Positions 34,276 to 42,988 of a DNA stretch of 47,227 bases are shown one piece after another (the first letter of the stretch is position 1; each line of letters starts with the position of its first letter). The notes under the pieces were generated by a model that was given only the letters and a program-made list of their open reading frames with translations, ran no database searches and was not told the origin of the DNA. The stretch comes from Desulfobulbaceae bacterium. GTDB lineage: Bacteria; Desulfobacterota; Desulfobulbia; Desulfobulbales; Desulfobulbaceae. The position numbers and the translations under genes were made by a program. Location of the stretch: the NCBI GenBank assembly GCA_024763055.1, contig JANTGH010000010.1:1-47227 (forward strand). The letters are read 5' to 3'.

Positions 34276-35697
34276 GTGGACAGAACTTCCAGTAACGGGC
34301 CGATTTTTGCCCCGCACCAAGACAAATATATCGGCCGAAAACTGGCTGAACGCTACGTTTTTATCAAAATCCTCGGTACGGGCGGAACCGGCACGGTCTA
34401 CCTCTGTGACGACCTGCTGCTCCACCGCAAGGTTGCCGTCAAAACCATTCTCCCTGCTCTGGCCGACAACCTTGATATCCGCCGCCGTATTGACCGTGAA
34501 TGTCGATTGCATGCCGCCATCGGCGTGCACCCACATATCATCACTCTGTATGACAAGCTTGAGCAGGATGGTCAAATCTTCCTGATCATGGAATATGTCC
34601 GTGGAGAATCCCTGTCCGATATACTCCTGAAAGAAACCGGCAAGGGCGACATACTATGGAAAGTTGATAATGTTATTTCGCTGATCCAACAAATCCTGCA
34701 GGCTATTGGTTGCATTCATGATCATGGAATCCTGCACCGGGACATCAAAACATCAAATATTCTCATCTGCAAACAGGAAGACAACAATTACCTCGCCAAA
34801 CTGATGGATTTCGGGATTGCCAGGATGGAGGAAGATGAAGAGGCGCTCACCCGACTGACACAACTTGACACCTCGGGCCCGGGAACCCCGACCTATATGG
34901 CGCCTGAACGAATTGATCCGCAGAAATTCGGCGAAAGCTGCCCTGCCACCGATCTCTATTCAGTCGGCGTCATTCTGTACCAACTCCTCAGTAACGGACC
35001 GCCTTTCCAGGGAACAATCAGTGAAATTTTCAACGGACACCTGCACCAACCCGTTGACCTGAGCAGGCTGAACGATGTGGTTTCTGCCAGCCTGCGCAGT
35101 ATAATTATCAAGGCATTGGCCAAGAATCCCGGCGACCGTTTTGCAGATGCGGATTCTTTTGCCCATGCGCTGCCAGGTGAAAAGAAATCCATCACCGTGC
35201 CAATAACAGGCAGCAAATCCGAAGAAGAGGTAACCTTGCCGGTCATTGATCTTCCTGATGCCCATGGAGTGGAATCCACCCTGCTGGCCCCGGAACCAAA
35301 GAATACGGACAGGCGTTTACCCAGGCAAAAAATGCGGCGCCGATACCTTCCTCTTTTTGCCATCGGGCTTCTGAGCTGTTTTATCTTTTTTATAATTCTC
35401 CGCTTTGTCCTCCGATCCGGGGACGACGGGCAGCCGTCCTCACAAGTCGCCACCCAAACAGAAAACAGTGCACAGCATCCCAAGGCAAAAGTGATTCGAA
35501 CGCTTCCTGTTGTTAGCAAAAATGCCGTAAAAATAACGACAACAGCTATGGATGCCTTACGGGATTCACGGACAACGGCGCAGGAAACTCAAAATGGTTT
35601 AACCATTGATGGCACGTTCAATGAACGCCCTTCTACGGAAGGTTCCGACTGGCAAGTCCTGGAAAGCAGCGCCAGCAGGATAGATAAGAAGCAATAA
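34276..35697 (+). CDS. Transmembrane Ser/Thr protein kinase (PknB family)
   Basis: A 473-residue Hanks-type kinase. Catalytic elements: glycine loop GTGGTGT (34-40), Lys56 in VAVK, HRDIKTSN (154-161), DFG (178-180) and GTPTYMAPE ending at Glu211, with several Thr residues in the activation loop. A transmembrane helix at about 357-379 leaves a 94-residue Ser/Thr/Gln-rich extracytoplasmic tail without PASTA repeats. The start is a GTG with AAGG six bases upstream. It lies 33 bases after the FHA-ABC gene and its stop overlaps the next start, so the kinase, lipoprotein and phosphatase are coupled. Likely targets are the FHA-partner threonines of the neighbouring transporter and regulator. Confidence 0.92.
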   Translation: MDRTSSNGPIFAPHQDKYIGRKLAERYVFIKILGTGGTGTVYLCDDLLLHRKVAVKTILPALADNLDIRRRIDRECRLHAAIGVHPHIITLYDKLEQDGQIFLIMEYVRGESLSDILLKETGKGDILWKVDNVISLIQQILQAIGCIHDHGILHRDIKTSNILICKQEDNNYLAKLMDFGIARMEEDEEALTRLTQLDTSGPGTPTYMAPERIDPQKFGESCPATDLYSVGVILYQLLSNGPPFQGTISEIFNGHLHQPVDLSRLNDVVSASLRSIIIKALAKNPGDRFADADSFAHALPGEKKSITVPITGSKSEEEVTLPVIDLPDAHGVESTLLAPEPKNTDRRLPRQKMRRRYLPLFAIGLLSCFIFFIILRFVLRSGDDGQPSSQVATQTENSAQHPKAKVIRTLPVVSKNAVKITTTAMDALRDSRTTAQETQNGLTIDGTFNERPSTEGSDWQVLESSASRIDKKQ

Positions 35698-36308
35698 TGT
35701 TTAATCTGGTGAAAAAACACCCTGCATCCTTCTTGGGCGCAGTGGCAGGTTGTACGGCACACTTCCTCCTGACTGCTGTCTGCCTGGTCTTGTTGCTCCT
35801 GCAGGGATGTGCCCCCCTTATTCTTGCCGCCGGGGCCGGAGCCGGTTATCTCGCTGTCGATAAGCGGGCAGCCCGCAAGGTTGATCAGTCTCTCCGGGAT
35901 CTGAGTAAATCAATTACTATCTCTTCACGCCGTATATTGGGAAACAGGCGAACCGAAAAAAAATACCGCTATAAACGGGGCTCCGGGTCGACAGTGCGTC
36001 TGCAAGAAACATCACTGGCTCCGGGTACTGTCCATCGGGGTGACAGGGTAACCAGTATTTTAGTCTATGGCGTGCTGGGTGCGCCTGCTGATGGACTCAT
36101 TATCAGGGAAAAAAGAGAGCTTTGGTTTAACAACAAAAAACTTTGCACCCTTCGGGATGAATCAATATCAAGAAAAAACGGGACCTGGAAAAGCCGCCTG
36201 GTTTTTAAAGTACCAGGATCGGCTGCGAATGGAACTTATATCGTGAAACAACAGATCAGCTACAAAGGGAAAAAACAACGCTCCAAAAAGGAGTTTATCG
36301 TACGATGA
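35697..36308 (+). CDS. Probable lipoprotein between kinase and phosphatase
   Basis: A 203-residue protein with a long N-terminal region, a hydrophobic core and a lipobox-like LQGC (Cys38), then GAGAGYLAVDKR and a basic linker. The C-terminal 110 residues are beta-rich and Ig-like (GDRVTSILVYGVLG, KRELWFNNKK, GTYIVKQQISY). The ATG overlaps the kinase stop by one base and the gene overlaps the phosphatase start by four bases. It may be an extracytoplasmic partner or ligand-sensing component for the kinase; no family is recognised. Confidence 0.7.
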   Translation: MFNLVKKHPASFLGAVAGCTAHFLLTAVCLVLLLLQGCAPLILAAGAGAGYLAVDKRAARKVDQSLRDLSKSITISSRRILGNRRTEKKYRYKRGSGSTVRLQETSLAPGTVHRGDRVTSILVYGVLGAPADGLIIREKRELWFNNKKLCTLRDESISRKNGTWKSRLVFKVPGSAANGTYIVKQQISYKGKKQRSKKEFIVR

Positions 36309-37087
36309 AAGCCGAAGAGGGACAGACGCAAATCGGCGATTTTCTTGTTGAGTATGCCGGTTATTCCGATACCGGAAGCGTGCGCAGCATAAACGAGGAT
36401 GATTTTCTCCTCCTGCCCGATAAAGGGGTCTTTTGCCTGACGGACGGCCTCGGCGGTGAGGAACATGGGGAGATAGCCTCTGCCATTGCCCTGGAGAGTA
36501 TTAAAACGCTCATCGCAACGCCTGGACGGGTTTCATTGTTTTCCTTCAGGAAAAAGAGCTGCTCACTGCGGCAGATGATTCATCACGCCAACAAGAGCGT
36601 CTATGAAAAACGCAGATCACTGCGGCTGAACGCGGCCGCGACAATTGTCATGCTCCAAGTGAATGCCACCGGCGTTGAAGTCGCTAATGTCGGAGACAGC
36701 CGCATGTATCAATGGAACGGACAGTCGCTTATCCAGTGCACAAGAGACCATTCTCTGATTGAAGAATTATGCCGGGACAACATCCTCTCCAGAGAACAGA
36801 CCGACAACCATCCGCAACGACATATTATCACCCGTGCCCTGGGCGCAAAAAGTGAGATTCAGGCCTATATCAAAAAAATTGACATCCAAAAAGGCAATCT
36901 GATACTGCTCTGTTCCGACGGGCTGACAACCATGCTGGCCCATCGGGAAATTGAATCTATTTTCAGCAGATACCACACCGATGTTCAACGGACCGGTCGC
37001 GCATTAATCACGGCGGCAAACGATGCAGGCGGCAGGGACAATATAACCGTCATTCTTCTCCATCTAAACACAAACAACTGCCATTGA
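36305..37087 (+). CDS. PP2C-family protein phosphatase
   Basis: A 260-residue Mn/Mg-dependent Ser/Thr phosphatase. Metal-binding residues appear in SINEDD (Glu31-Asp32), LTDGLGGEEHG (Asp47, Gly48), VANVGDSR, LLCSDGL (Asp205) and GGRDNITVI (Asp245); this matches the full PPM motif set of PstP/PrpC enzymes. The start ATG overlaps the preceding stop (ATGA). It reverses the kinase and ends the operon, converging on the pst gene cluster with only 19 bases to the small membrane gene on the other strand. Confidence 0.92.
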   Translation: MKAEEGQTQIGDFLVEYAGYSDTGSVRSINEDDFLLLPDKGVFCLTDGLGGEEHGEIASAIALESIKTLIATPGRVSLFSFRKKSCSLRQMIHHANKSVYEKRRSLRLNAAATIVMLQVNATGVEVANVGDSRMYQWNGQSLIQCTRDHSLIEELCRDNILSREQTDNHPQRHIITRALGAKSEIQAYIKKIDIQKGNLILLCSDGLTTMLAHREIESIFSRYHTDVQRTGRALITAANDAGGRDNITVILLHLNTNNCH

Positions 37088-37106
37088 CGGCCCCTGCCCC
37101 TGACAA

Positions 37107-37286
37107 TCATCGGGGTGGAGAATCGGTGTCTCCTCTGGATTCAGTTATTGAGTTCCAGGCGTCACAGAGCAACCTGGCATTGCCGGGTAGTTTGTCTTTG
37201 CCAAGAGAGCGAAGAAAGATGATGGTAACGATGATCAGCAGACCGATGAGAAATATAATACCAAGAAAAATCGAGAGATTATCCAT
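37107..37286 (-). CDS. Small single-pass membrane protein downstream of pstB
   Basis: A 59-residue frame read directly from the sequence. It starts MDNLSIFLGII, has one strongly hydrophobic helix (residues 5-25, FLGIIFLIGLLIIVTIIFL), then a basic turn FLRSLGKDK and a polar tail ending SPPR. It begins 21 bases after the pstB stop on the same strand. The Shine-Dalgarno is weak. Position and composition argue it is a real, very small gene at the end of the pst transcript; no function can be given. Confidence 0.55.
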   Translation of the reverse strand: MDNLSIFLGIIFLIGLLIIVTIIFLRSLGKDKLPGNARLLCDAWNSITESRGDTDSPPR

Positions 37287-37307
37287 TCATTGCTGTCCAT
37301 AAGAATA

Positions 37308-38192
37308 TTACCCGAATCGACCGGTAATGTAATCTTCGGTGAGTTTATGGCGTGGATTGGTAAAGATCAGGTCGGTAGAGCCCACCTCAATCAGGTCGCC
37401 GAGATGAAAGTATGCCGTACGCTGAGAAACCCGGGCGGCCTGCTGCATGTTATGGGTGACAATGACGATGGTGTACTGCTCCTGCAGTTCGGCGATCAGG
37501 TCTTCAACGGTTGCTGTGGCAATGGGATCAAGGGCTGAGCAGGGCTCGTCCATGAGGATGACCTCGGGCCGGACGGCAATGGCACGGGCAATGCAGAGCC
37601 GCTGCTGCTGGCCACCGGACAGTCCCGTACCCGATTGGTCCAACCGATCGTTGACCTCGTCCCAAAGGCCGGCCTTTTTCAGGGAACTCTCCACGATTTC
37701 GTCCATTTCCGAACGGTTGGAAGCCAGGCCGTGAATCTTCGGTCCGTAAGCGATGTTGTCATAGATGGACTTGGGAAAGGGGTTGGGCTTCTGAAAGACC
37801 ATACCCACCTGGGCTCTGAGAGGAACAACATCCACGGAGCGATCGTAGATATCCAGATCGTCCAGCTTGATTTCTCCTGTCACGCGACAGGTGTCGATGG
37901 TATCATTCATCCGGTTCAGGCAGCGGAGAAAGGTGGATTTACCGCAACCGGACGGTCCGATCATGGCCAGAACCTGATTCTTACCCACGTCGATGGAAAC
38001 ATCTTTTATGGCGTGCTTGTCCCCATAATAGACGTTGACATTGCGGCAGGTCATACGTCCATTGTCAACAAAAGGTTCGCCGACGGTCTGCCGGTCATCC
38101 AGATCTGTATTTTCGTGAGCTACGCTATACTCGCCTGCAACAGTAGCTGTGTTCAATAATGCTGCCTCAGTGGACTGCAGAGCCTCTTCCAT
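37308..38192 (-). CDS. pstB: Phosphate ABC transporter ATP-binding protein
   Basis: A 294-residue ATPase: Walker [10 protein letters not shown]-loop [11 protein letters not shown], signature LSGGQQQR, Walker [15 protein letters not shown]-loop VTHNM. It energises PstCA for high-affinity phosphate uptake. The chosen start adds a 46-residue acidic extension before the usual beginning at [11 protein letters not shown]; an internal start at that Met is the alternative. A hairpin-containing gap separates it from pstS. Confidence 0.95.
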   Translation of the reverse strand: MEEALQSTEAALLNTATVAGEYSVAHENTDLDDRQTVGEPFVDNGRMTCRNVNVYYGDKHAIKDVSIDVGKNQVLAMIGPSGCGKSTFLRCLNRMNDTIDTCRVTGEIKLDDLDIYDRSVDVVPLRAQVGMVFQKPNPFPKSIYDNIAYGPKIHGLASNRSEMDEIVESSLKKAGLWDEVNDRLDQSGTGLSGGQQQRLCIARAIAVRPEVILMDEPCSALDPIATATVEDLIAELQEQYTIVIVTHNMQQAARVSQRTAYFHLGDLIEVGSTDLIFTNPRHKLTEDYITGRFG

Positions 38193-38222
38193 AATTGTTG
38201 TTTATTCTGAAAATTGATGGAA

Positions 38223-38260
38223 GATACTGCCGGGAGCCGGATAAGACTTCCGGCAGTATC
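38223..38260 (-). other. Intercistronic hairpin between pstS and pstB
   Basis: A perfect 11-bp inverted repeat, gatactgccgg (38223-38233) and ccggcagtatc (38250-38260), with a 16-base loop just after the pstS stop. No T-run follows on the minus strand. It probably stabilises the pstS message or causes partial termination, raising PstS over PstB. Confidence 0.65.
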
Positions 38261-38274
38261 CAATAGATAATGAT

Positions 38275-39327
38275 TTACTTCAGGACGAGCGGTTTAAGGG
38301 CCCCTGCGTCTGCAGCGAACTGTTTACGTTCCGCGTCGGGTGCCGGAATCAGCCCCTTGTCGGCCAGGTAACCGTCCGGTCCCCAGGCCTTTTCACTGGT
38401 GAATTCGGCAACATACTCGGGTATGCCCGGCACAACACCAACATGACTGTCTTTTATATAAAAATAGAGCGGTCGGGATACCGGGTACTTGCCGGCGGCA
38501 ATATTTTCAAAGGTCGGGGCCTGGCCGCCCACAATGGAGCCCTGGATCTTGTCCGCGTTCTGGTCCAGGTAAGAGAAACCGAAGATACCCAGAGCCATGG
38601 GATTGGCCTCCAGCTTCTGGACGATCAGGTTGTCGTTCTCGCCGGCCTCTATATAGGCGCCGTCTTCACGCACGGTATGGCAGATTCCCTTGTATTGTTT
38701 CTTGTCCTTTTTCTTGATGGCCTTGATCCAGCCAATCTTTTTACACCCACCTTCCATGGCCAGCTCGGCAAAGGCATCACGGGTTCCGGAGGTCGGGGGA
38801 GGTCCCATCACCTCGATCTTGTTGTCAGGCAGGGACGGATTGACATCTTTCCAGGTTTTGTAGGGATTGGCAACCAGTTTTTCTCCACCCTTGGGGTCCG
38901 GCACGTCCTTGGCCAGAGCCAGGAAGATGTCCTTTTTGGTCAGTTTCATCTGCGGGGCGGACTTGGCATTGGCCAGCACGATACCGTCATAACCGATTTT
39001 AACTTCAGTGATGCCCTTGACCCCGTTTTTCTGGCATTTTTCATACTCCGATTTTTTGATCCGCCGTGAGGCGTTGGTAATGTCCGGAGTATCGATTCCG
39101 TTGCCTGCGCAAAACAGCTTCATACCGCCGCCGGATCCGGTAGATTCGATCTTCGGGGTTTTAAAACGTGTTGTCTTGCCGAACTGCTCGGCCACGGTGG
39201 TGGCAAAGGGGTAGACCGTGGATGAGCCGACAATGGCAATGTAGTTACGGCCGGCTGCCTGGCTGTTCTGGGCAAGGGAGCCGATGAGCAGGGATGCAGC
39301 CATGAGTGTCAGACCTTTTTTCAACAT
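38275..39327 (-). CDS. pstS: Periplasmic phosphate-binding protein
   Basis: A 350-residue substrate-binding protein with a Sec signal peptide (hydrophobic to residue 18, cleavage near SQA-AG). Phosphate-contact motifs are IVGSSTVYPFA, ESTGSGGGMKLFC and, later, PPTSGTRDAF. GGAGG lies about 5 bases before the ATG. A three-unit Pho-box-like repeat sits about 60-95 bases upstream. It delivers phosphate to PstCA. Confidence 0.95.
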   Translation of the reverse strand: MLKKGLTLMAASLLIGSLAQNSQAAGRNYIAIVGSSTVYPFATTVAEQFGKTTRFKTPKIESTGSGGGMKLFCAGNGIDTPDITNASRRIKKSEYEKCQKNGVKGITEVKIGYDGIVLANAKSAPQMKLTKKDIFLALAKDVPDPKGGEKLVANPYKTWKDVNPSLPDNKIEVMGPPPTSGTRDAFAELAMEGGCKKIGWIKAIKKKDKKQYKGICHTVREDGAYIEAGENDNLIVQKLEANPMALGIFGFSYLDQNADKIQGSIVGGQAPTFENIAAGKYPVSRPLYFYIKDSHVGVVPGIPEYVAEFTSEKAWGPDGYLADKGLIPAPDAERKQFAADAGALKPLVLK

Positions 39328-39387
39328 GATGTCCTCCTTTTAGTGTTGGTAAGAGCTTTTGAATCAGCAGATAAAGTAACATGATAA

Positions 39388-39420
39388 TGTTCGATTTAAG
39401 TTAGGAACAGGTTAATTTTT
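39388..39420 (-). promoter_or_regulatory. Pho-box-like 11-bp repeats upstream of pstS
   Basis: Read on the plus strand, three 11-bp units follow each other exactly: tgttcgattta, agttaggaaca, ggttaattttt, each with GTT at positions 2-4. The 11-base period and place upstream of pstS match PhoB tandem binding sites; a second array lies at 42835. Confidence 0.6.
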
Positions 39421-39470
39421 GATCATGAATCGCCAGTCCATGCTGTGCGGAAGCTTGCAACTCCCGATAT

Positions 39471-40739
39471 CTACCAGCGCCTCTCGAATTTACGCCGGAA
39501 AAAGACGGCAATCCCGTTCATACAGATCAGGAAGAAGAGCAGCACCATGATAGCGGCGGATGTCAAAGCCACAAAGGCGCGTTCCGGAGAATCAGCCCAC
39601 AGGTAGATCTGTACCGGCAGAACAGCCGCCGGGTCGGTAAAGCCGCCGGGGACATCGACGATAAAAGCCACCATGCCGATCATCAGCAGGGGCGCTGTCT
39701 CACCCAGGGCCTGGGCCATGCCGATGATGGTGCCGGTCAGCATCCCGGGCAGGGCCAGAGGCAGAATGTGATGGGTGATGGTTTGCATCCTGGACGCGCC
39801 AACTCCGAGCGCGGCCTCCCGAATGGAGGGTGGGACCGATTTCAGGGAGGCCCGCGAGGCAATGATGATGGTGGGCAGGGTCATGAGTGTCAGGACCAGG
39901 CCGCCGACCAGGGGTGATGAACGGGGCATATGAAAAAAGTTGAGAAACACGGCCAGACCCAGCAGACCGAAAACAATGGACGGTACGGCGGCCAGATTAT
40001 TGATATTAACCTCTATCAGATCGGTCCAGCGGTTGCAGGGAGCAAACTCCTCCAGGTAGATCGCTGCGGCCACGCCAATGGGAAAGGAAAGGGCCAGTGT
40101 GACGATCAATGTATAGAGTGAACCAACGACCGCTCCACGAATCCCTGCCAGCTCAGGTTCCCTGGAGTCGCCGGCGGTAAAAAAAATGGTGTTGAAGCTC
40201 TTTTTTATCCGCCCTTCTGCCGAAAGTGTATCAATCCAGTGTATCTGGTTGTCTTTCAGGCGTCGATCGGATTCCGGCAGATCACGGGCAATATACCCCT
40301 TGTTGAACAGGTCGACTTCATCGTCGGCCGGCAGCCAGATTTTCCTGGTGGTGCCGATGAGTGAGGGATCGTGCCTGACCATATCCTGGAGGGTAAAGGA
40401 GGCGCCGGAACTGACAAGTTTGTACAGTTTTCGTTTGTCCCGGCGGCCCTTGACCCCGGGGAACAGCACCCGAAGACTGTTTTTGACCAGGGCGCCGTAG
40501 TTAGCCGCCGCCAGGTTGTCAACGCCGAACTCGCTTTTATCGAAGTGGATATTCAGCAGGATTTCAGTTCGAAAAAAAGCCGGCCAGCCATTGGCCGCAA
40601 TGGAGATAAAAAGCAGCCCCAGAAAACAGATGCTGGTAACAATGGCGGACAGTCCCAGCCGTCGGAAATTCCGTTCCCGCCGGTATCGTTTTGCCAGGCC
40701 GCGATTGACCAGCTCCATGGTTGATGGTTGCTTATTCAT
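39471..40739 (-). CDS. pstA: Phosphate ABC transporter permease PstA (with N-terminal extension)
   Basis: A 422-residue permease, longer than E. coli PstA (about 296). The N-terminal ~190 residues form the DUF3333-type module (RGLAKRYRRERNFRRLGL, one helix, then a soluble region) found in a subset of PstA proteins; the C-terminal part has the permease domain with the EAA-like loop REAALGVGASRMQTITH. The ATG at 40739 overlaps the pstC end by 8 bases. Confidence 0.93.
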   Translation of the reverse strand: MNKQPSTMELVNRGLAKRYRRERNFRRLGLSAIVTSICFLGLLFISIAANGWPAFFRTEILLNIHFDKSEFGVDNLAAANYGALVKNSLRVLFPGVKGRRDKRKLYKLVSSGASFTLQDMVRHDPSLIGTTRKIWLPADDEVDLFNKGYIARDLPESDRRLKDNQIHWIDTLSAEGRIKKSFNTIFFTAGDSREPELAGIRGAVVGSLYTLIVTLALSFPIGVAAAIYLEEFAPCNRWTDLIEVNINNLAAVPSIVFGLLGLAVFLNFFHMPRSSPLVGGLVLTLMTLPTIIIASRASLKSVPPSIREAALGVGASRMQTITHHILPLALPGMLTGTIIGMAQALGETAPLLMIGMVAFIVDVPGGFTDPAAVLPVQIYLWADSPERAFVALTSAAIMVLLFFLICMNGIAVFFRRKFERRW

Positions 40740-42120
40740 ATTCTTCTCGATATTTACGGACGATATAGAGAGCGACCACATTAAGCAATAGAGTGACGAG
40801 AAAGAGCAGTAGTCCCAGGGCAAAGGCAGCCAGGGTTTTCGGGCTGTCAAACTCCTGGTCGCCGACCAGCAGGGTAACGATCTGCACGGTAACCGTGGTC
40901 ACGGCCTGCAGGGGGTTCGCGGTCAGGTTGGCGGAAAGGCCGGCCGCCATGACGACAATCATAGTCTCGCCGATTGCCCGGGAGGCTGCCAGCAGTATAC
41001 CGCCGACAATTCCGGGCAGGGCAGCCGGAACAATAACGTTGACAATGGTTTCGCTTTTGGTGGCGCCCAGACCATATGATCCGTCCCGCATGGCCTGGGG
41101 CACGGCATTGATCACATCATCAGACAGAGAAGAAACAAAGGGAATAATCATGATCCCCATGACCAAGCCTGCTGCCAGCGCGCTTTCCGAAGACACATTC
41201 AACCCGATCAATGCCCCGATGTCCCGAATAAACGGGGCGACCACCAGGGCGGCAAAGAATCCGTAGACCACGGTGGGAACCCCGGCCAGAATCTCCATGA
41301 TCGGTTTGGCCCAGGTCCTGACCCTGGGGCCGGCATATTCAGAGAGGTAAATAGCGGATAACAGGCCGATGGGAACAGCTACGGCCAGGGCGATGGACGA
41401 GATCATGAAGGTGCCGGCCAGAACAGGCACGGCACCGAATGCGCCGGAACTGCCGGCCTGGTCGGCACGCAAAGCTATCTGCGGGCTCCATTTCAGACCG
41501 AAAAGAAAATCCGAGATCGGCACCTTCCCGAAGAAACGGATGGATTCAAAGAGGACGGACAGGACAATACCGATGGTGGTGAAGATGGCAAGGGTCGAAC
41601 AACCGATAAGAAAGATTTTGACTATCTTTTCCACCTGATTACGTGCTCGCATCTCCGGCCTGATCCTGACATAGACCATACCGGCGGCAAGAATGGCCGC
41701 GGCGCCCATGATCAGCCCCAGTGCTGCCGTGCCGATGCGCCGGAAGCCGATGTACTGGTCGGCCGCTTTCTGCAGAATCGGATTGATGTCCCGGGCCGCC
41801 ACATGCCCGGCCACCAGGTTATGCAGGTCATTAGCAAGAAGATTGACCTGGTCCGGCGGCAGGTTCTGCATATCAGGCGGCAGGGTTTTCATGGCCAGAG
41901 TGGTGAGGAGGGTATCGGAAAAGGCCAGCCAGCCGCCAAAGAGCAACAGAGCGGGCATGATGCACCAGAGGGCTGTCAGCATGCCGTAATAACCGGGCCT
42001 TGAGTGCAACCGGCGCGAGCCCTTCCCCGGACCGGCCAGGGCAAATGCCCGCCGTTTTCCAAGGAGATAGGCTGCAGAAGACAGTCCCAGCAGAATGACA
42101 AGAAAAAAGGAGGGATTCAT
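40732..42120 (-). CDS. pstC: Phosphate ABC transporter permease PstC
   Basis: A 462-residue permease, also extended relative to E. coli PstC (about 319), with two N-terminal helices and a soluble insert before the core. The EAA-type loop is SYGLGATKSETIVNVIVPAALPG, read in two pieces, near residue 375. The ATG at 42120 lies immediately after the phoU stop; a GTG at 42138 would overlap phoU. Confidence 0.93.
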   Translation of the reverse strand: MNPSFFLVILLGLSSAAYLLGKRRAFALAGPGKGSRRLHSRPGYYGMLTALWCIMPALLLFGGWLAFSDTLLTTLAMKTLPPDMQNLPPDQVNLLANDLHNLVAGHVAARDINPILQKAADQYIGFRRIGTAALGLIMGAAAILAAGMVYVRIRPEMRARNQVEKIVKIFLIGCSTLAIFTTIGIVLSVLFESIRFFGKVPISDFLFGLKWSPQIALRADQAGSSGAFGAVPVLAGTFMISSIALAVAVPIGLLSAIYLSEYAGPRVRTWAKPIMEILAGVPTVVYGFFAALVVAPFIRDIGALIGLNVSSESALAAGLVMGIMIIPFVSSLSDDVINAVPQAMRDGSYGLGATKSETIVNVIVPAALPGIVGGILLAASRAIGETMIVVMAAGLSANLTANPLQAVTTVTVQIVTLLVGDQEFDSPKTLAAFALGLLLFLVTLLLNVVALYIVRKYREEYE

Positions 42121-42121
42121 C

Positions 42122-42787
42122 TCAGCCGGACTCTCCACGCACTATTTCTCCCTCCACCAGGTAGATCACTTCTTCGGCAATGTTGGTGACCCGGTCACCC
42201 ATGCGCTCAAGATGACGGGAGAGGAGATAGAGATTGATCAGACAGGCGGCATGACCCGTTTCGGCGTTCAACTCCCGGATCACGGCCTTGTAGGCCTGGT
42301 TGCGCAGGCTGTCCACCTCATCATCCAGCAGAAAGATTCTGCGTGCCTTTTCTGCGTCCTCCAGGACCAGGGCATCGAGGCCCATTTTAAACATCTGCTG
42401 GACAAGTCCGACCATGGGCTGATAGTCAACAATGTTAAAGCTGAGGTTCGACTCTTTTCTGATGGTCTGTACCCGTTTGGCAATATTGACGGCTATGTCT
42501 GCAATCCGTTCCAACTCGTTATTAATCTTAATGATGGCGATCAACAGCCGCAGGTCACGGGCAACCGGCTGGTGCAGGGCCAGGATTTTCAAACACTCCT
42601 CCTCCACCTCGATCTCCATGTCGTCAATTTCCCAGTCCGAACCGATAATTTCCGTCACCAGATCCTCGTCTCGGGACTGGATGGCGAGGCAGGCCTTCTG
42701 GACCCGATCTTCAACTATTGAGCCCAGGACCATAAACTTTTGTTTCAGTTTATCTATTTCCCGGTGAAAGGTGAGTTGATGTACCAC
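42122..42787 (-). CDS. phoU: Phosphate-signalling protein PhoU
   Basis: A 221-residue all-helical PhoU with two repeated three-helix bundles; metal-binding-type ExxxD segments occur, for example ELERIADIAVNIAKR and HLERMGDRVTNIAEE, one per repeat. It links transporter state to PhoR. Translation starts at a GTG preceded by GGAG at 5 bases. It is the first gene of the phoU-pstC-pstA group, an order different from E. coli. Confidence 0.95.
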   Translation of the reverse strand: MVHQLTFHREIDKLKQKFMVLGSIVEDRVQKACLAIQSRDEDLVTEIIGSDWEIDDMEIEVEEECLKILALHQPVARDLRLLIAIIKINNELERIADIAVNIAKRVQTIRKESNLSFNIVDYQPMVGLVQQMFKMGLDALVLEDAEKARRIFLLDDEVDSLRNQAYKAVIRELNAETGHAACLINLYLLSRHLERMGDRVTNIAEEVIYLVEGEIVRGESG

Positions 42788-42834
42788 TGTATCTCCATGT
42801 TTATTTTGATAAGGATTTATTAGTAGCAGATGTA

Positions 42835-42878
42835 TGTTAGAATTTGGTTAGGATAGTGTTTTGATTTGGTTAAGTCGT
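42835..42878. promoter_or_regulatory. Pho-box-like array between phoU and phoB
   Basis: Four consecutive 11-bp units on the plus strand: tgttagaattt, ggttaggatag, tgttttgattt, ggttaagtcgt, all with GTT at positions 2-4. It lies in the divergent promoter region and argues that PhoB autoregulates phoBR and controls phoU-pstCA. Confidence 0.65.
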
Positions 42879-42988
42879 TTCTTTTTCTTGCAAGACATCT
42901 TCGGTTCGGTAAGATTGAATTAATTTTTGATAATGAAATTCAGGTCTCGGGTAACATCAAAAAAAATCGAACAATAGTGGAGAATTTC

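Noticed and set aside
24597-37087. Type VI secretion system
   Set aside because: Kinase, phosphatase and FHA parts recall T6SS regulators, but no TssB/C, TssM, ClpV, Hcp or VgrG-like gene is present.
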